Source of the DNA: Kineosporia aurantiaca JCM 3230
GTDB lineage: Bacteria > Actinomycetota > Actinomycetes > Actinomycetales > Kineosporiaceae
Length of the DNA: 64,000 nt
Assembly (NCBI GenBank): GCA_000719025.1
Contig: JODP01000003.1
Span: forward strand, 186,001 to 250,000
Direction of reading: 5' to 3'
Below the pieces are notes generated by a model. It did not search any database. It saw nothing but the letters and a program-made list of their open reading frames with translations, and was not told the DNA's origin. Shown here piece after piece: positions 47,818-56,982 of the stretch; the first letter of the stretch is position 1, and every line of letters begins with the position of its first letter. A program made the position numbers and the translations under genes.

Positions 47818-49815
47818 TTAAGGACGCCCGACAGCTCGCTGGACGATCTGGTCGGCGCGTTCGAAGTGCGCGGCCGCGCGGCCACTCTCCCCCATCGCTG
47901 CGGCCAGCTGCCCCAGATAGGCTGCCACCGGACCCAGCGTCACCATCCCGCTGCCCGCCCCGGCCAGCTCGTCCTCGGCCGGAAGCAGTTGCGCGTAGGC
48001 CCTTCTCATCGCCGCCTGGTCCTCGTCCCGGATCGCGACGATCGCCTGCAGACAGATCCGTGCCTCGAACAGCAGGTCGTGCGGCGAACCCGCAACCGCC
48101 GGTCCCACTCCTAGCAGGGCATCCACCCAGGGCTGGTAGGGCCCGAAATCCTCTGCTGCACAGCTCTTCCCGTCACCTCCACGACTCAGGTCGAGACAGA
48201 GCAACGCCAGCGGTAGCAACCCGTTCTCCACACCCGGCATCCCCGATCCCGGCAGCCGCGCTGCTGCGGCTTGGTAAGCGTCCCTAATTTCCGCGATCTC
48301 TGCCCCTACGATCGCCTTCCGCAGAGCCGCGTACCAGGCGGTGAACACCCCGATCAACGCGATGCCGTGCTGCTCGGCCAACTCGTCGGCGGCCGCAGCG
48401 TGCCGGTCCGCCGAGGCCAGGTCGGCCCGGGCGGCAGCCGCCTGAACCAGGATCAGGTGCCCCAGCACGGCCACCGCCGGAAGGCCTCGATCCGCAGGCT
48501 GAGCTGCGGCGATGTCCAGGAGTTGGCGCCCGATGGCTGCCCGTTCCGGAGCCAGCCCGGCCCGGCTGAAGGTCTGCAGGAACCGCCCGTTCAGGGCCAG
48601 GGCGAGCAGGTACGGATCGTCCAGTTCCCGGGCCAGCGCCTCCGCCTGGGCCGCGGCCTCGATCCCCCGCGTCCCTTCGTCCGCCCGCCGCTCCAGCGCA
48701 ATGGTGATCAGCAACCGGGCCTGCTCGTGCCGATGATCGCCGGTCAACGCCGAGAGTCCCACCAGCGCCCGCTCGGCGGCCTCGACCAGAAAGGCCGACA
48801 ACGGCTCGTCATCGTTGGTGGTCCAGATCGCGGGAACCTCGAAAGCGCCGACCACTTGGGCAAAGACCAGCGGATCGGCGAGCTCGGCGGCCGCCCGGAC
48901 CGCCTCGGCCCGATACTGGCGGGCCTGCGCCAGCTCCCCCGTCAGGGCCAGCGCCCGGACCAGCCCCAGCAACGCCTCCAGCCGTTCCCGTCGGGCAATC
49001 GAACTGGTTGCCACCGGATCCTGCGCCGTGATCGCCGCCCGCCACAGACCACCCGCACTCGACGGCTTCTCCACCGAAAGATGGTGCGCCTGAGCCAGAA
49101 TGTCCTCCTCCAACCGCCGCAGCGACTCCCCCGGATCCACTCCCACCTGTTCCGCCAGGATCCCCCGCGCCTTCCGCAACGCGGCCAATGCATCCGCCTG
49201 CCGCCCAGCCCGGTACAACGCCAGGGCCAAAAGCCGCCACCCTTCTTCTCTGAGGGGATAGCGCGTGACGTGCTCCTCCAAGCCCGGCACCACGCTGCGG
49301 CCCAAGGCCAGCCCGGCCTCGGCCCGCCGCTCCACCGCAAGTACTCGCAGCTCATCGAGCCGCTGGACCTCCGCCTGCGCCCAGCCGAACTCTGCATAAG
49401 CCGGCCCGCGCCACCTGCCCAACGCCCGTTCCAGCAGGTCAAACGCCTGAAGGTGATATCCCTCGGCCAGCCTCCGCTCGCCCTCTCGGACCTCGTCGGC
49501 GAACTGCCAAGCGTCAACCTCGGCCGGTCGCAGGGCGTAGCCCGAAGACTGGGTGACCAGCAATTCCGAGGGTGTGCGCCGCGGCCGCTCCGGCTCCAAG
49601 GCCTTCCGCAACGCTCCGACGAACGTCTGCACCGAGCCCAGTGCTCCCGCCGGGGGATCGTCCCAAAGGTCATCGATCAGCCACTGCACCGGCACGACCC
49701 GCGGCGCCGCGATCAGCAACCGGGCCAGCACAGCCCTCTGCTTCGCACCACCGAGCCCGACCATCTCGCCCTCACGATGCACTTCCAGTGGGCCGAGCAC
49801 AGCGAATCGCAGCAC
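47818..49815 (-). CDS. SARP-type regulator without NTPase domain
   Basis: A 665-residue regulator with an OmpR-like winged helix (residues about 1-95), a BTAD domain (about 95-245) and about 400 residues of helical repeats. The P-loop seen in AfsR-type relatives is missing. It is divergent from the alpha/beta hydrolase gene with only 61 bp between starts, so that gene is its most likely target. Confidence 0.85.
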   Translation of the reverse strand: MLRFAVLGPLEVHREGEMVGLGGAKQRAVLARLLIAAPRVVPVQWLIDDLWDDPPAGALGSVQTFVGALRKALEPERPRRTPSELLVTQSSGYALRPAEVDAWQFADEVREGERRLAEGYHLQAFDLLERALGRWRGPAYAEFGWAQAEVQRLDELRVLAVERRAEAGLALGRSVVPGLEEHVTRYPLREEGWRLLALALYRAGRQADALAALRKARGILAEQVGVDPGESLRRLEEDILAQAHHLSVEKPSSAGGLWRAAITAQDPVATSSIARRERLEALLGLVRALALTGELAQARQYRAEAVRAAAELADPLVFAQVVGAFEVPAIWTTNDDEPLSAFLVEAAERALVGLSALTGDHRHEQARLLITIALERRADEGTRGIEAAAQAEALARELDDPYLLALALNGRFLQTFSRAGLAPERAAIGRQLLDIAAAQPADRGLPAVAVLGHLILVQAAAARADLASADRHAAAADELAEQHGIALIGVFTAWYAALRKAIVGAEIAEIRDAYQAAAARLPGSGMPGVENGLLPLALLCLDLSRGGDGKSCAAEDFGPYQPWVDALLGVGPAVAGSPHDLLFEARICLQAIVAIRDEDQAAMRRAYAQLLPAEDELAGAGSGMVTLGPVAAYLGQLAAAMGESGRAAAHFERADQIVQRAVGRP

Positions 49816-49876
49816 CCGACGACTCTAGGACTCGGTCACTGATCGGTTGCTGATTCGCCCGCCCCAGGCTCAACCC

Positions 49877-50746
49877 ATGACCACTGAGTTCCAGACCCAC
49901 CGCGTCGAAGGCCACGACGGCGTCCACCTGAACGTCTCCATCGGCGGCTCCGGCACCCCCGTAGTCCTCCTCCACGGCTTCCCGCAGACCCACCTGTGCT
50001 GGCGTCACGTGGCCGCCGACCTCGCCCAGGACCACACCGTCATCGCCCCTGACCTGCGCGGATACGGAGACAGCGACAAGCCGGAAGACACCGGCGAGAC
50101 CTACTCCAAGCGCACCATGGCCGCCGACGTGGTCAAGGTGGCCGAGAACCTGGGCTTCCGGCGCTTCGCGCTGGCCGGGCACGACCGGGGTGCCCTGGTG
50201 GCGATCCGGGCCGGGCTCGACCACCCGGAGGCCGTCACCCACCTGGCCTCCCTGGACGTGTTCACCACGCTGGACATGTGGGACGTGATGGCCGGCCGGG
50301 CCGCCGCCGTGGGGTGGCACCTCTACCTGATGGCGCAGCCGCCCGGCCTGCCCGAGGCGATGATCAACGCGGTGCCGGATGCGTTCTTCGGGCACTTCCT
50401 CGACGTCTGGGCCAAGAGCGGTTTCCCCGAGGAGATCCGCGAGGTCTACCTGGAGAAGTCCCGCAAGGCGGTGACCTCGATCGTCGCCGACTACCGGGCC
50501 TCGGCGGGGATCGACGTGGACCATGACGAGGCCGACCGGCGGGCCGGGAACCGGTTGCGGATGCCGGTCACGGTGCTGCAGCAGGACTGGGGTCCGGCAA
50601 TGACCGGGCAGGCGGTCGAGCGGTGGCAGGCCTGGGTCGAGGACCCCGCGAACCTGGACCACCGCACGGTGAACTCCGGGCACTTCATGGCCGAGGAGGA
50701 TCCGAAGACGATCAGCCAGGCGCTTCGCGACCTGATCAAACGCTAG
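49877..50746 (+). CDS. Alpha/beta hydrolase, haloacetate (fluoroacetate) dehalogenase-like
   Basis: A 289-residue enzyme. The oxyanion motif HGFPQTHLCWR is near residue 36, the nucleophile Asp in GHDRG near 106, PDLRGYGDSDKP near 60, and the catalytic His in SGHFMAEE near 272. Asp as nucleophile and the R in DRG/RGYG match fluoroacetate dehalogenases and related epoxide hydrolases. Its true substrate is unknown. It converges with a MarR gene, overlapping by four bases. Confidence 0.85.
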   Translation: MTTEFQTHRVEGHDGVHLNVSIGGSGTPVVLLHGFPQTHLCWRHVAADLAQDHTVIAPDLRGYGDSDKPEDTGETYSKRTMAADVVKVAENLGFRRFALAGHDRGALVAIRAGLDHPEAVTHLASLDVFTTLDMWDVMAGRAAAVGWHLYLMAQPPGLPEAMINAVPDAFFGHFLDVWAKSGFPEEIREVYLEKSRKAVTSIVADYRASAGIDVDHDEADRRAGNRLRMPVTVLQQDWGPAMTGQAVERWQAWVEDPANLDHRTVNSGHFMAEEDPKTISQALRDLIKR

Positions 50747-51192
50747 GGCAGGTCGCTGTCCCCACCGAGGTTGGCGATCATCCGGCGCAGCGTGTTGATC
50801 GTGGTCACGTAGTCCTCGGTACTGATCCCGCCCAGCGTCTCGGCGTGCGCCTGGGAGTTCCGCTCCCGGGCGCGCGCCAGACCCTGCTCACCCTCGGCGG
50901 TCAGGGTCAGCGTGCCGGCCGACTCCTCCAGCCAACCCCGCTCGACCAGCTCGTCGAAGACGTCCTCCATCTCGATGCCGAGGTCGTCGTAAGGCTGGAG
51001 CTTGTCCGCCAGATCCGGGCGGGTCCAGGTCCCCGGGGCTCCGGCCACGTGGTTCAGCGTCCACCAGTGCGGCTGGGTCAACTGCCCGAACGCCAGCTCG
51101 GCCCGGATCCGCCCGACCACGGCGCGGTAGGCAGCGCCGCTCCAGTAACCGATCGGCTGGGCCGCCACCTGGTCGGCCGGATACTCGATCAT
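50743..51192 (-). CDS. MarR-type winged-helix regulator
   Basis: A 149-residue protein with a winged-helix core (about residues 35-105: WWTLNHVAGAPGTWTRPDLADKLQPYDDLGIEMEDVFDELVERGWLEE). The ATG shares one base with the upstream ctaA stop, so it is probably made together with heme A synthase. The ligand is unknown. Confidence 0.72.
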   Translation of the reverse strand: MIEYPADQVAAQPIGYWSGAAYRAVVGRIRAELAFGQLTQPHWWTLNHVAGAPGTWTRPDLADKLQPYDDLGIEMEDVFDELVERGWLEESAGTLTLTAEGEQGLARARERNSQAHAETLGGISTEDYVTTINTLRRMIANLGGDSDLP

Positions 51193-52244
51193 CAGACCTG
51201 AACCGGCGCGGCACTGCGCGGGTCAGTCACCGCAGCCACCGGGTCCGGATGGATCGTGGCCAGCAGCACCCGCAGCACCCCGGCCCAGACCAGGGAGGCG
51301 CCGAGCATGTGCAGGGCGACCACCACCCAGGGCAGACCGCCCAGGCTCTGGTAGAGGCCGATGCTCATCTGTGCGACCAGCAGGCCGACCAGAATCAGGC
51401 AACGCTGCAGCGTCTTGCGGTCGTCCGCCCGCTGCGCCGCCCGGGTGCAGACCGCGGCCAGCACCAGCACCAGCACTCCGAGCGAGCCGTGCACCCAGGC
51501 CAGCCCGGCCCAGTCGATGCCGATCCGGTGCACCTCGCTGGAGTCTCCGGGGTGCGGGCCGGCGCCGGTGGTCAGGGTGCCCGCCACGACCAGGACGCCG
51601 GTGACGGCGAGCAGGATCCAGGCCAGCCGGGTGCGCCGGGGACGCGTCGGGTCGGGGCGGACCGGGCCGGGGACGACGGCGTCGCCCTCCTCCCGCAACG
51701 AGGCCTTGGCCAGCGCGTACCGCGAGCCCGGCCCGATGAGCGAGCGCTGGTTCCACTTCTCGAAGGCCGGGCTGTGGGCGAAGTCGTAGCTCAGCACCGT
51801 GGTGGTCAGCAGCAGGGTGGCGGCGCAGAAGTGCACGGCCACCAGGTACGGGTTCAGGCCGGTCAGCACCGTGATGCCACCGAGCACGGCGTTCAGCACG
51901 ACGATGAAGAACTGCGACCAGGTGGTGCGGATCAGCCAGCGGTTGGGCACCTTCTGGAACCGCGCGGTGATGATCGCCAGGCCCACCGCGACCGAGATGA
52001 TCGAGGTCAGTACCCGGTTGGTGAACTCGATGGCGCCGTGGATGCCGACCCCGGAGGAGGCCACCAGGGAGCCGTCGGTGCACTTGGGCCAGGTCGGGCA
52101 GCCCAGGCCGGAGCCGGTCAGCCGGACGATGCCGCCGGTCAGGATGATCCCGATGCTGCAGACCAGGGCGAACGTGGTGGCCCAGCGCACGGCTCGCGGA
52201 GTCAGGCGGACGTACGGCTCCAGCAGGCCGAACGGGGTAGGCAT
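51192..52244 (-). CDS. ctaA: Heme A synthase (COX15/CtaA)
   Basis: A 350-residue membrane protein with about eight helices that converts heme O to heme A for cytochrome c oxidase. Family features include TGGIVRLTGSGLGCPTWP, HGAIEFTNR, VHFCAATLLL and VHGSLGVLVL with heme-binding His residues in matching helices. A long charged loop (about residues 165-200) separates two halves. It does not sit with cta oxidase genes here. It is followed by the MarR gene in the same transcript. Confidence 0.93.
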   Translation of the reverse strand: MPTPFGLLEPYVRLTPRAVRWATTFALVCSIGIILTGGIVRLTGSGLGCPTWPKCTDGSLVASSGVGIHGAIEFTNRVLTSIISVAVGLAIITARFQKVPNRWLIRTTWSQFFIVVLNAVLGGITVLTGLNPYLVAVHFCAATLLLTTTVLSYDFAHSPAFEKWNQRSLIGPGSRYALAKASLREEGDAVVPGPVRPDPTRPRRTRLAWILLAVTGVLVVAGTLTTGAGPHPGDSSEVHRIGIDWAGLAWVHGSLGVLVLVLAAVCTRAAQRADDRKTLQRCLILVGLLVAQMSIGLYQSLGGLPWVVVALHMLGASLVWAGVLRVLLATIHPDPVAAVTDPRSAAPVQV

Positions 52245-52331
52245 GACTCGAGTCTGTCATGCGGCGGTCGAGGATCCCGGCCCAGGCCGTTGGTCACGTC
52301 CGGTTCGGGACGAACGGCTGACCGACGAAGG

Positions 52332-52928
52332 TCAGCCCTCGGGGCGGCGCAGGTCGGGAAAGACCGGGCGCAGATCGCCGTCCGGCCCCGACTTCATGTC
52401 GTGCCGGGGCCGCGCCTGCCGGGGGATCAGCCCGTTGTGCGGGGTGAGCAACGGAACCTCACCGGATTCCGGATCCGGCCGGCGTTGCGCCGGCACCGGA
52501 AGGGCCGCGACCGTGACCAGAACCTGTCCATCGGCTGTGCCGGTTCCGGTGTCGCCCGAGGCCTTCGGCGCGCCGCCCGCGCCGTGCGCCTCACCCCCGC
52601 TGAGATTCAGCACCACGACGCCGATGACGATCAGCACCACCCCGCTGATCCGCGGCAGGGTGATCGACTCGCCGAACAGCATGACCCCGATGATGGTGAT
52701 CGCGGCCGTGCCGATCGCCGACCAGATCGCGTAAACCAGCGCCACGTCAAAGGTTTTCAGCGCGTAGCCGAGCAGGGTGAAACAGCCGACGTAGCCCAGC
52801 ACCACGATCACACTCGGCCAGAACCGGGTGAAGCCGTCGGCCGTCTTCAGGCTGACCGTCGCGATGACCTCCAAAGCGATAGCCCCGAACAAGGCCAGCC
52901 AAGCCACGAAATCCCCCAGATCCAGCAA
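52332..52928 (-). CDS. SMR-family transporter with a C-terminal extension
   Basis: A 198-residue protein. Residues 1-110 are a four-helix small-multidrug-resistance transporter with the essential Glu20 (AIALEVIATVSLK). About 85 further residues (Gly/Ala/Pro then basic) form an unusual hydrophilic tail. Standard SMR proteins are about 105-120 residues. The substrate, drug or guanidinium-like cation, cannot be told. Confidence 0.85.
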   Translation of the reverse strand: MLDLGDFVAWLALFGAIALEVIATVSLKTADGFTRFWPSVIVVLGYVGCFTLLGYALKTFDVALVYAIWSAIGTAAITIIGVMLFGESITLPRISGVVLIVIGVVVLNLSGGEAHGAGGAPKASGDTGTGTADGQVLVTVAALPVPAQRRPDPESGEVPLLTPHNGLIPRQARPRHDMKSGPDGDLRPVFPDLRRPEG

Positions 52929-53199
52929 TGATCAACTTGGGGAAAATCCTATAGCGAAACTGACTGCGGAGTAGCTGGACCCGGCGGTCTGACGCCAATT
53001 CCGCCCAATTAGAGGCTCATTTCGGGGGCGGCCGGGTGAAACCGGTCATTGACCCGCTCAGACCCCAGCCGACACAGCGGTGCCACAGGTTTCCGGGCCC
53101 GGATCCCACAGCCGGCTTTCAGACAGCTCTGCCGATCGGCTCAGCTCGGGCCCGCAGAGTGTGATCGGTAAGCCGGTACCGAGGTCCCCAGGAGGAGCC

Positions 53200-54183
53200 G
53201 TGGCCATCACCGACATCGTCGTGCCAGGTCTGCGCCGCAACCAGCTGCCGGTGCAGCGGCCCGACGCACCGGCCCTGACCGCCGCCTGGCGGGTTTGGGG
53301 AACCATCGCCTCGGTCACGGTCGACGACCCGGCCGCCCTGAACGTGGCCCGGCGGATCGTCGCCCGCCAGTTCGCCGCCGCCGAGAAGGCCGCGGCCCGG
53401 TTCCGGCCGGATGCCGAGCTGCACAAGCTGTACCGGGCCGGCGGCCGCTGGGTGACGATCAGCCCGCTCCTGGCCGAACTGGTCGCCGCGGCCCTGGCGG
53501 TGGCCGAGCGCACCGACGGAGACGTCGACCCGACGGTGGGCGCGGCGATGGTCGCCTCCGGCTTCCGCGGGCACGACCGCTCCGGCCTGCCGGTCTGCGG
53601 CTCGCACTCGACCGGCGCCCGCCCGGCCACCGGCTGGGAACGGGTCCAGCTGAAGGGCCGCAAGCTCCAGGTCCCGGTCGGCACCACGCTCGACCTGAGC
53701 GCCACCGCCAAGGCCGCGGTCTGCGACATGGCCGCAGCCCAGGTCCGCGAGCGGGTCGACTCGGGCGTGCTGGTCCGGCTCGGCGGCAACGCGGCCACGG
53801 CTGGCCCGGCGCCGGAGGAGGGCTGGCGGGTGCCGGTCGAGGATCCGGACGGCGGCCTGAACACCGAGGTCTACCTGACCCCGGGGGCCGCGCTCTCCAG
53901 TTCCCGGCTCGGCGGCCCCAGCCGCAACGTCGAGACTCCGGCCAGCTACCTGATCGACCCGCACACCGGCGACCTGCCGCTGCAGGTCTGGCGGGCCGCC
54001 GGCGCCATCGGCTTCACCTGCCTCGAGGCCGCCGCCTATTCCACCGCCGCGCTGGTCCGCGGCACCCGGGCCACCTCCTGGCTGACCCAGCTCTGGGTCC
54101 CGGCCCGGCTGATCTCGGTCGACGAGGACGAGCAGCTCACCGGCAACTGGGCCGCCCACACCCAGCCCCTACAACCCCTCTGA
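53200..54183 (+). CDS. ApbE-family FAD:protein FMN transferase
   Basis: A 327-residue protein with the ApbE fold: EKAAARFRPDAELHKLY, DGDVDPTVGAAMVASGF, LDLSATAKAAVCDMAA (cofactor loop) and a C-terminal LEAAAYSTAALVRG segment, where the metal-binding Asp of typical DALSTA is replaced by Glu. It attaches FMN to Thr in target flavoproteins. No signal peptide or known partner flavoprotein is nearby, so its target is elsewhere. The GTG at 53200 follows GGAGGAG; a longer frame to 53080 lacks a ribosome site. Confidence 0.82.
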   Translation: MAITDIVVPGLRRNQLPVQRPDAPALTAAWRVWGTIASVTVDDPAALNVARRIVARQFAAAEKAAARFRPDAELHKLYRAGGRWVTISPLLAELVAAALAVAERTDGDVDPTVGAAMVASGFRGHDRSGLPVCGSHSTGARPATGWERVQLKGRKLQVPVGTTLDLSATAKAAVCDMAAAQVRERVDSGVLVRLGGNAATAGPAPEEGWRVPVEDPDGGLNTEVYLTPGAALSSSRLGGPSRNVETPASYLIDPHTGDLPLQVWRAAGAIGFTCLEAAAYSTAALVRGTRATSWLTQLWVPARLISVDEDEQLTGNWAAHTQPLQPL

Positions 54184-54200
54184 ACCCCCCAAAACCTGTC

Positions 54201-54243
54201 GTGATCATGCAGTTCCGCCCCCGTGATCATGCATTCCCACCCC
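54201..54243. repeat. Two units of the 22-bp GTGATCATG repeat
   Basis: GTGATCATGCAGTTCC at 54201 and GTGATCATGCATTCCC at 54223, exactly 22 bp apart, in the 79-bp gap between apbE and the glycosyltransferase gene. Confidence 0.8.
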
Positions 54244-54262
54244 ACGACGAAGGACCCGAACA

Positions 54263-56344
54263 ATGACGACGACCCTGCACAGCCCGGCGGACTCCGGGCC
54301 GTCCGAGCATCCGGAGAGCGGGCCGCCCGGCCGTTCCTCCCGACTGACCCGGATCTGGCGCGGACGTGAGCAGGACGCCGCCTGGGTCCGCCCCGCCCTG
54401 TTCGGCCTGCTGGTGGCCACCGCCCTGCTCTACACCTGGGACCTCAGCGCGTCCGGCTGGGCCAACTCCTTCTACTCGGCCGCGGTCCAGGCCGGGTCCA
54501 AGAGCTGGGAGGCGTTCTTCTTCGGCTCCTCGGACGCGTCCAACGCGATCACCGTGGACAAGCCGCCCCTGGCCCTGTGGCCGATGGCCCTGTCCGTACG
54601 GATCTTCGGGCTGAGCTCGTGGAGCATCCTGCTGCCCCAGGCCGTGATGGGCGTGGCCTCGGTGGGCCTGCTCTTCACCATCGTGCGGCGGCACTTCGGC
54701 GCCGCGGCCGGTCTGCTGGCCGGGCTGGTCCTGGCCTTCACCCCGGTGGCCGCCCTGATGTTCCGCTTCAACAACCCGGACGCCCTGCTGGTGCTCCTGA
54801 TGATCGCGGGCGTGTACTTCGTGCTCCGGGGCGTCGAGAGCGCCCGGATCCGCTGGATCATCCTGGCCGGGGTCATGGTCGGCCTGGCCTTCCTGACCAA
54901 ACAGCTGCAGGCCCTGCTCGTGGTGCCGGCCTTCGGCCTGACCTACCTCTGGGCCGCCCCCACCAGCTTCGCCAAGCGGATCGGGCACCTGCTGGCCGGT
55001 CTGGGCGCGATGATCGTGGCGGCCGGCTGGTGGATCGCGATCGTCGAGCTGGTCCCGGCCTCGCACCGGCCGTTCATCGGCGGCTCGCAGAACAACTCGA
55101 TCCTCGAACTGACCTTCGGCTACAACGGTTTCGGCCGGCTGACCGGTGACGAGACCGGAAGCGTGGGCAGCAACGGCAACTGGGGCGCGACCGGCATCAC
55201 CCGGATGTTCGGGTCGGAGTTCGGCGGTCAGATCTCCTGGCTGCTGCCGGCCGCCCTGATCCTTCTGGTGGCCGGGCTGGTGGTGACCCGGAAACAGCCG
55301 CGCACCAGCCGGGTCCGGGCCGCGTTCATCATCTGGGGCGGCTGGCTGGTGACCACCTGGCTGACCTTCAGCCTGATGCAGGGCATCATCCACCCCTACT
55401 ACTCGGTGGCCCTGGCCCCGGCGATCGCCGCGGTGGTCGGGATCGGCGTGACCACGCTCTGGAAGGAGCGCTCGGTCATCGCGATGTTCGTGCTGGCCGG
55501 GACCGTGCTGGTGACCGCCCTGTGGTCCTACACGCTGCTGGCCCGCAGCTCGGACTGGCACCCCTGGATCCGGTACGTCGTGCTGATCACCGGGGTGCTC
55601 GCCACCCTCGGCCTGGCCGGTTCGGCCTGGCTGGCCGGACGGCTGGAAGGCACCGCCCGGCGCCGGGTCCTGCTCGGCATCGGTGCCCTCGCGTTGGTCT
55701 CGGGGCTGCTCGGCCCGGTCGGCTACGCGCTGAACACCGCCACCACGGCGCACACCGGCTCGATCCCGTCGGCCGGCCCGAGCGTCAGCCAGACCGGCTT
55801 CGGCGGCGGTGGGGGCGGTGGACGCGGCGGTGGGTTCGGTGGCGGCGGCTTCGGCGGCGGCCAGGCCCCAGGCGGAACCCAGGGCAACACCCAGGGTGGA
55901 ACCCAGGGCGGCACTCAGGGCGGCACTGGCCAGACCCGCGGTGGCTTCGGCGGCGGTGCGGGTGGTCTGCTCAACGCCACCACCCCGAGCTCCGACCTGG
56001 TCACCGCCCTGCAGTCGAACGCCAGTGCCTACAAGTGGGTCGCGGCCACCGTCGGCTCAAACAACGCCTCCGGCTACCAGCTGGCCACCGAGGACCCGGT
56101 GATGGCGATCGGCGGCTTCAACGGCACCGACCCCTCGCCCACCCTGGCGCAGTTCGAGGCGTACGTGACCTCGGGCCAGATCCACTACTTCATCGCCGGC
56201 AGCACCATCGGCGGCACCAGCTCCGGCGGCAGCAATGCGGCTGAGCAGATCACCGCCTGGGTGGAGGCGAACTTCAGCTCCTCCACCATCGGCGGGACGA
56301 CCGTCTACGACCTGTCGACAGCGTCGTCGAACTCGGCGGCGTAA
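54263..56344 (+). CDS. GT39-type membrane glycosyltransferase (ArnT-like)
   Basis: A 693-residue protein with about eleven to thirteen helices. The first loop has NSFYSAAVQAGSKSWEAFFFGSSDASNAITVDKPPLALW, matching the acidic catalytic loop of GT39/ArnT enzymes, which use polyprenyl-phosphate sugars outside the membrane. A Gly-rich segment with repeated GGTQ units (about residues 510-560) precedes a C-terminal periplasmic domain (about 565-690). The acceptor is unknown; wall polymer or protein O-glycosylation are candidates. It may be co-transcribed with apbE. Confidence 0.85.
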   Translation: MTTTLHSPADSGPSEHPESGPPGRSSRLTRIWRGREQDAAWVRPALFGLLVATALLYTWDLSASGWANSFYSAAVQAGSKSWEAFFFGSSDASNAITVDKPPLALWPMALSVRIFGLSSWSILLPQAVMGVASVGLLFTIVRRHFGAAAGLLAGLVLAFTPVAALMFRFNNPDALLVLLMIAGVYFVLRGVESARIRWIILAGVMVGLAFLTKQLQALLVVPAFGLTYLWAAPTSFAKRIGHLLAGLGAMIVAAGWWIAIVELVPASHRPFIGGSQNNSILELTFGYNGFGRLTGDETGSVGSNGNWGATGITRMFGSEFGGQISWLLPAALILLVAGLVVTRKQPRTSRVRAAFIIWGGWLVTTWLTFSLMQGIIHPYYSVALAPAIAAVVGIGVTTLWKERSVIAMFVLAGTVLVTALWSYTLLARSSDWHPWIRYVVLITGVLATLGLAGSAWLAGRLEGTARRRVLLGIGALALVSGLLGPVGYALNTATTAHTGSIPSAGPSVSQTGFGGGGGGGRGGGFGGGGFGGGQAPGGTQGNTQGGTQGGTQGGTGQTRGGFGGGAGGLLNATTPSSDLVTALQSNASAYKWVAATVGSNNASGYQLATEDPVMAIGGFNGTDPSPTLAQFEAYVTSGQIHYFIAGSTIGGTSSGGSNAAEQITAWVEANFSSSTIGGTTVYDLSTASSNSAA

Positions 56345-56360
56345 CCGCGGAACCCACCCC

Positions 56361-56395
56361 AAGACCCCCGCCCTGGACACCAGGGCGGGGGTCTT
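56361..56395 (+). terminator. Intrinsic terminator after the glycosyltransferase gene
   Basis: A 16-bp perfect stem (56361-56376 with 56380-56395), a 3-nt loop, 16 bp after the stop. Confidence 0.9.
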
Positions 56396-56799
56396 CGTCG
56401 TCCGGACCGGGTCAGGAGCCGGAGCGCTTGCGAACGGTTCCCGAACAATCTGTGGCGCGAATTCCCTTCACCGACCACCCGAACAGTCACGTGATTTACG
56501 TCCGAAAAGGCCCGGCCGTAATTACTTGCGGATCTCTCCGACGCTTTCTTGGTCATTAAGATGATCATGTCTCAGCGCTTTTTCGAAACCACCACTGAGC
56601 TGCGACAACGGGACGTCCACCGCAGATTTGACGATCCTCGCGACCGACCGCCGACGGGCAGGAAATGCCCCGGTGGTCACGGATATGGGGCTTGCGATTC
56701 ACAGATTCCGGGGCAGCGTCCGGCGTTATTCATGGCGTACTCTCACTTTCGCCTACCGCACCGAGGCGGCAACCGCACGCCGAGACGTCAGGGAGAACC
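56396..56799. other. Lower-GC gene-free region upstream of the 51-residue ORF
   Basis: About 400 bp, visibly AT-richer than its surroundings (for example CTTTCTTGGTCATTAAGATG near 56543-56562). It probably contains the promoter of the small membrane protein and response regulator. A weak open frame crosses it but has no recognisable product. No RNA gene is supported. Confidence 0.45.
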
Positions 56800-56955
56800 G
56801 TGAGCGCGCTGCAGGACATCGTTGGCACCGGCATCCTCGTCACCGGAGCGATCGCCGGCGGCCAGCTCGCCTGGCTGGGTATGGACAAGCTGATCGCCCT
56901 GCTCGGCACCGAGCCGCGGGACTGGCTGGCGGCCAAGCTTCGCAGCGACGGCTGA
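56800..56955 (+). CDS. 51-residue single-helix membrane peptide
   Basis: GTG at 56800 follows GGGAG with good spacing. The product is a hydrophobic helix (about residues 7-25, IVGTGILVTGAIAGGQLAWLG), an amphipathic stretch and a basic end. No family is recognised. It precedes the response regulator by 27 bp; a link in function is possible but unproven. Confidence 0.55.
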   Translation: MSALQDIVGTGILVTGAIAGGQLAWLGMDKLIALLGTEPRDWLAAKLRSDG

Positions 56956-56961
56956 AACCCG

Positions 56962-56980
56962 CCCCCGATACGCTCGGGGG
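56962..56980 (+). promoter_or_regulatory. Hairpin abutting the response regulator start
   Basis: CCCCCGA/TCGGGGG arms (56962-56968, 56974-56980) with a 5-nt loop end two bases before the GTG start, where a ribosome site would normally lie. Confidence 0.5.
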
Positions 56981-56982
56981 TT

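Noticed and set aside
56549..56803. 84-codon frame upstream of the small membrane peptide
   Set aside because: No recognisable product and it runs into the better supported GTG start of the next gene.
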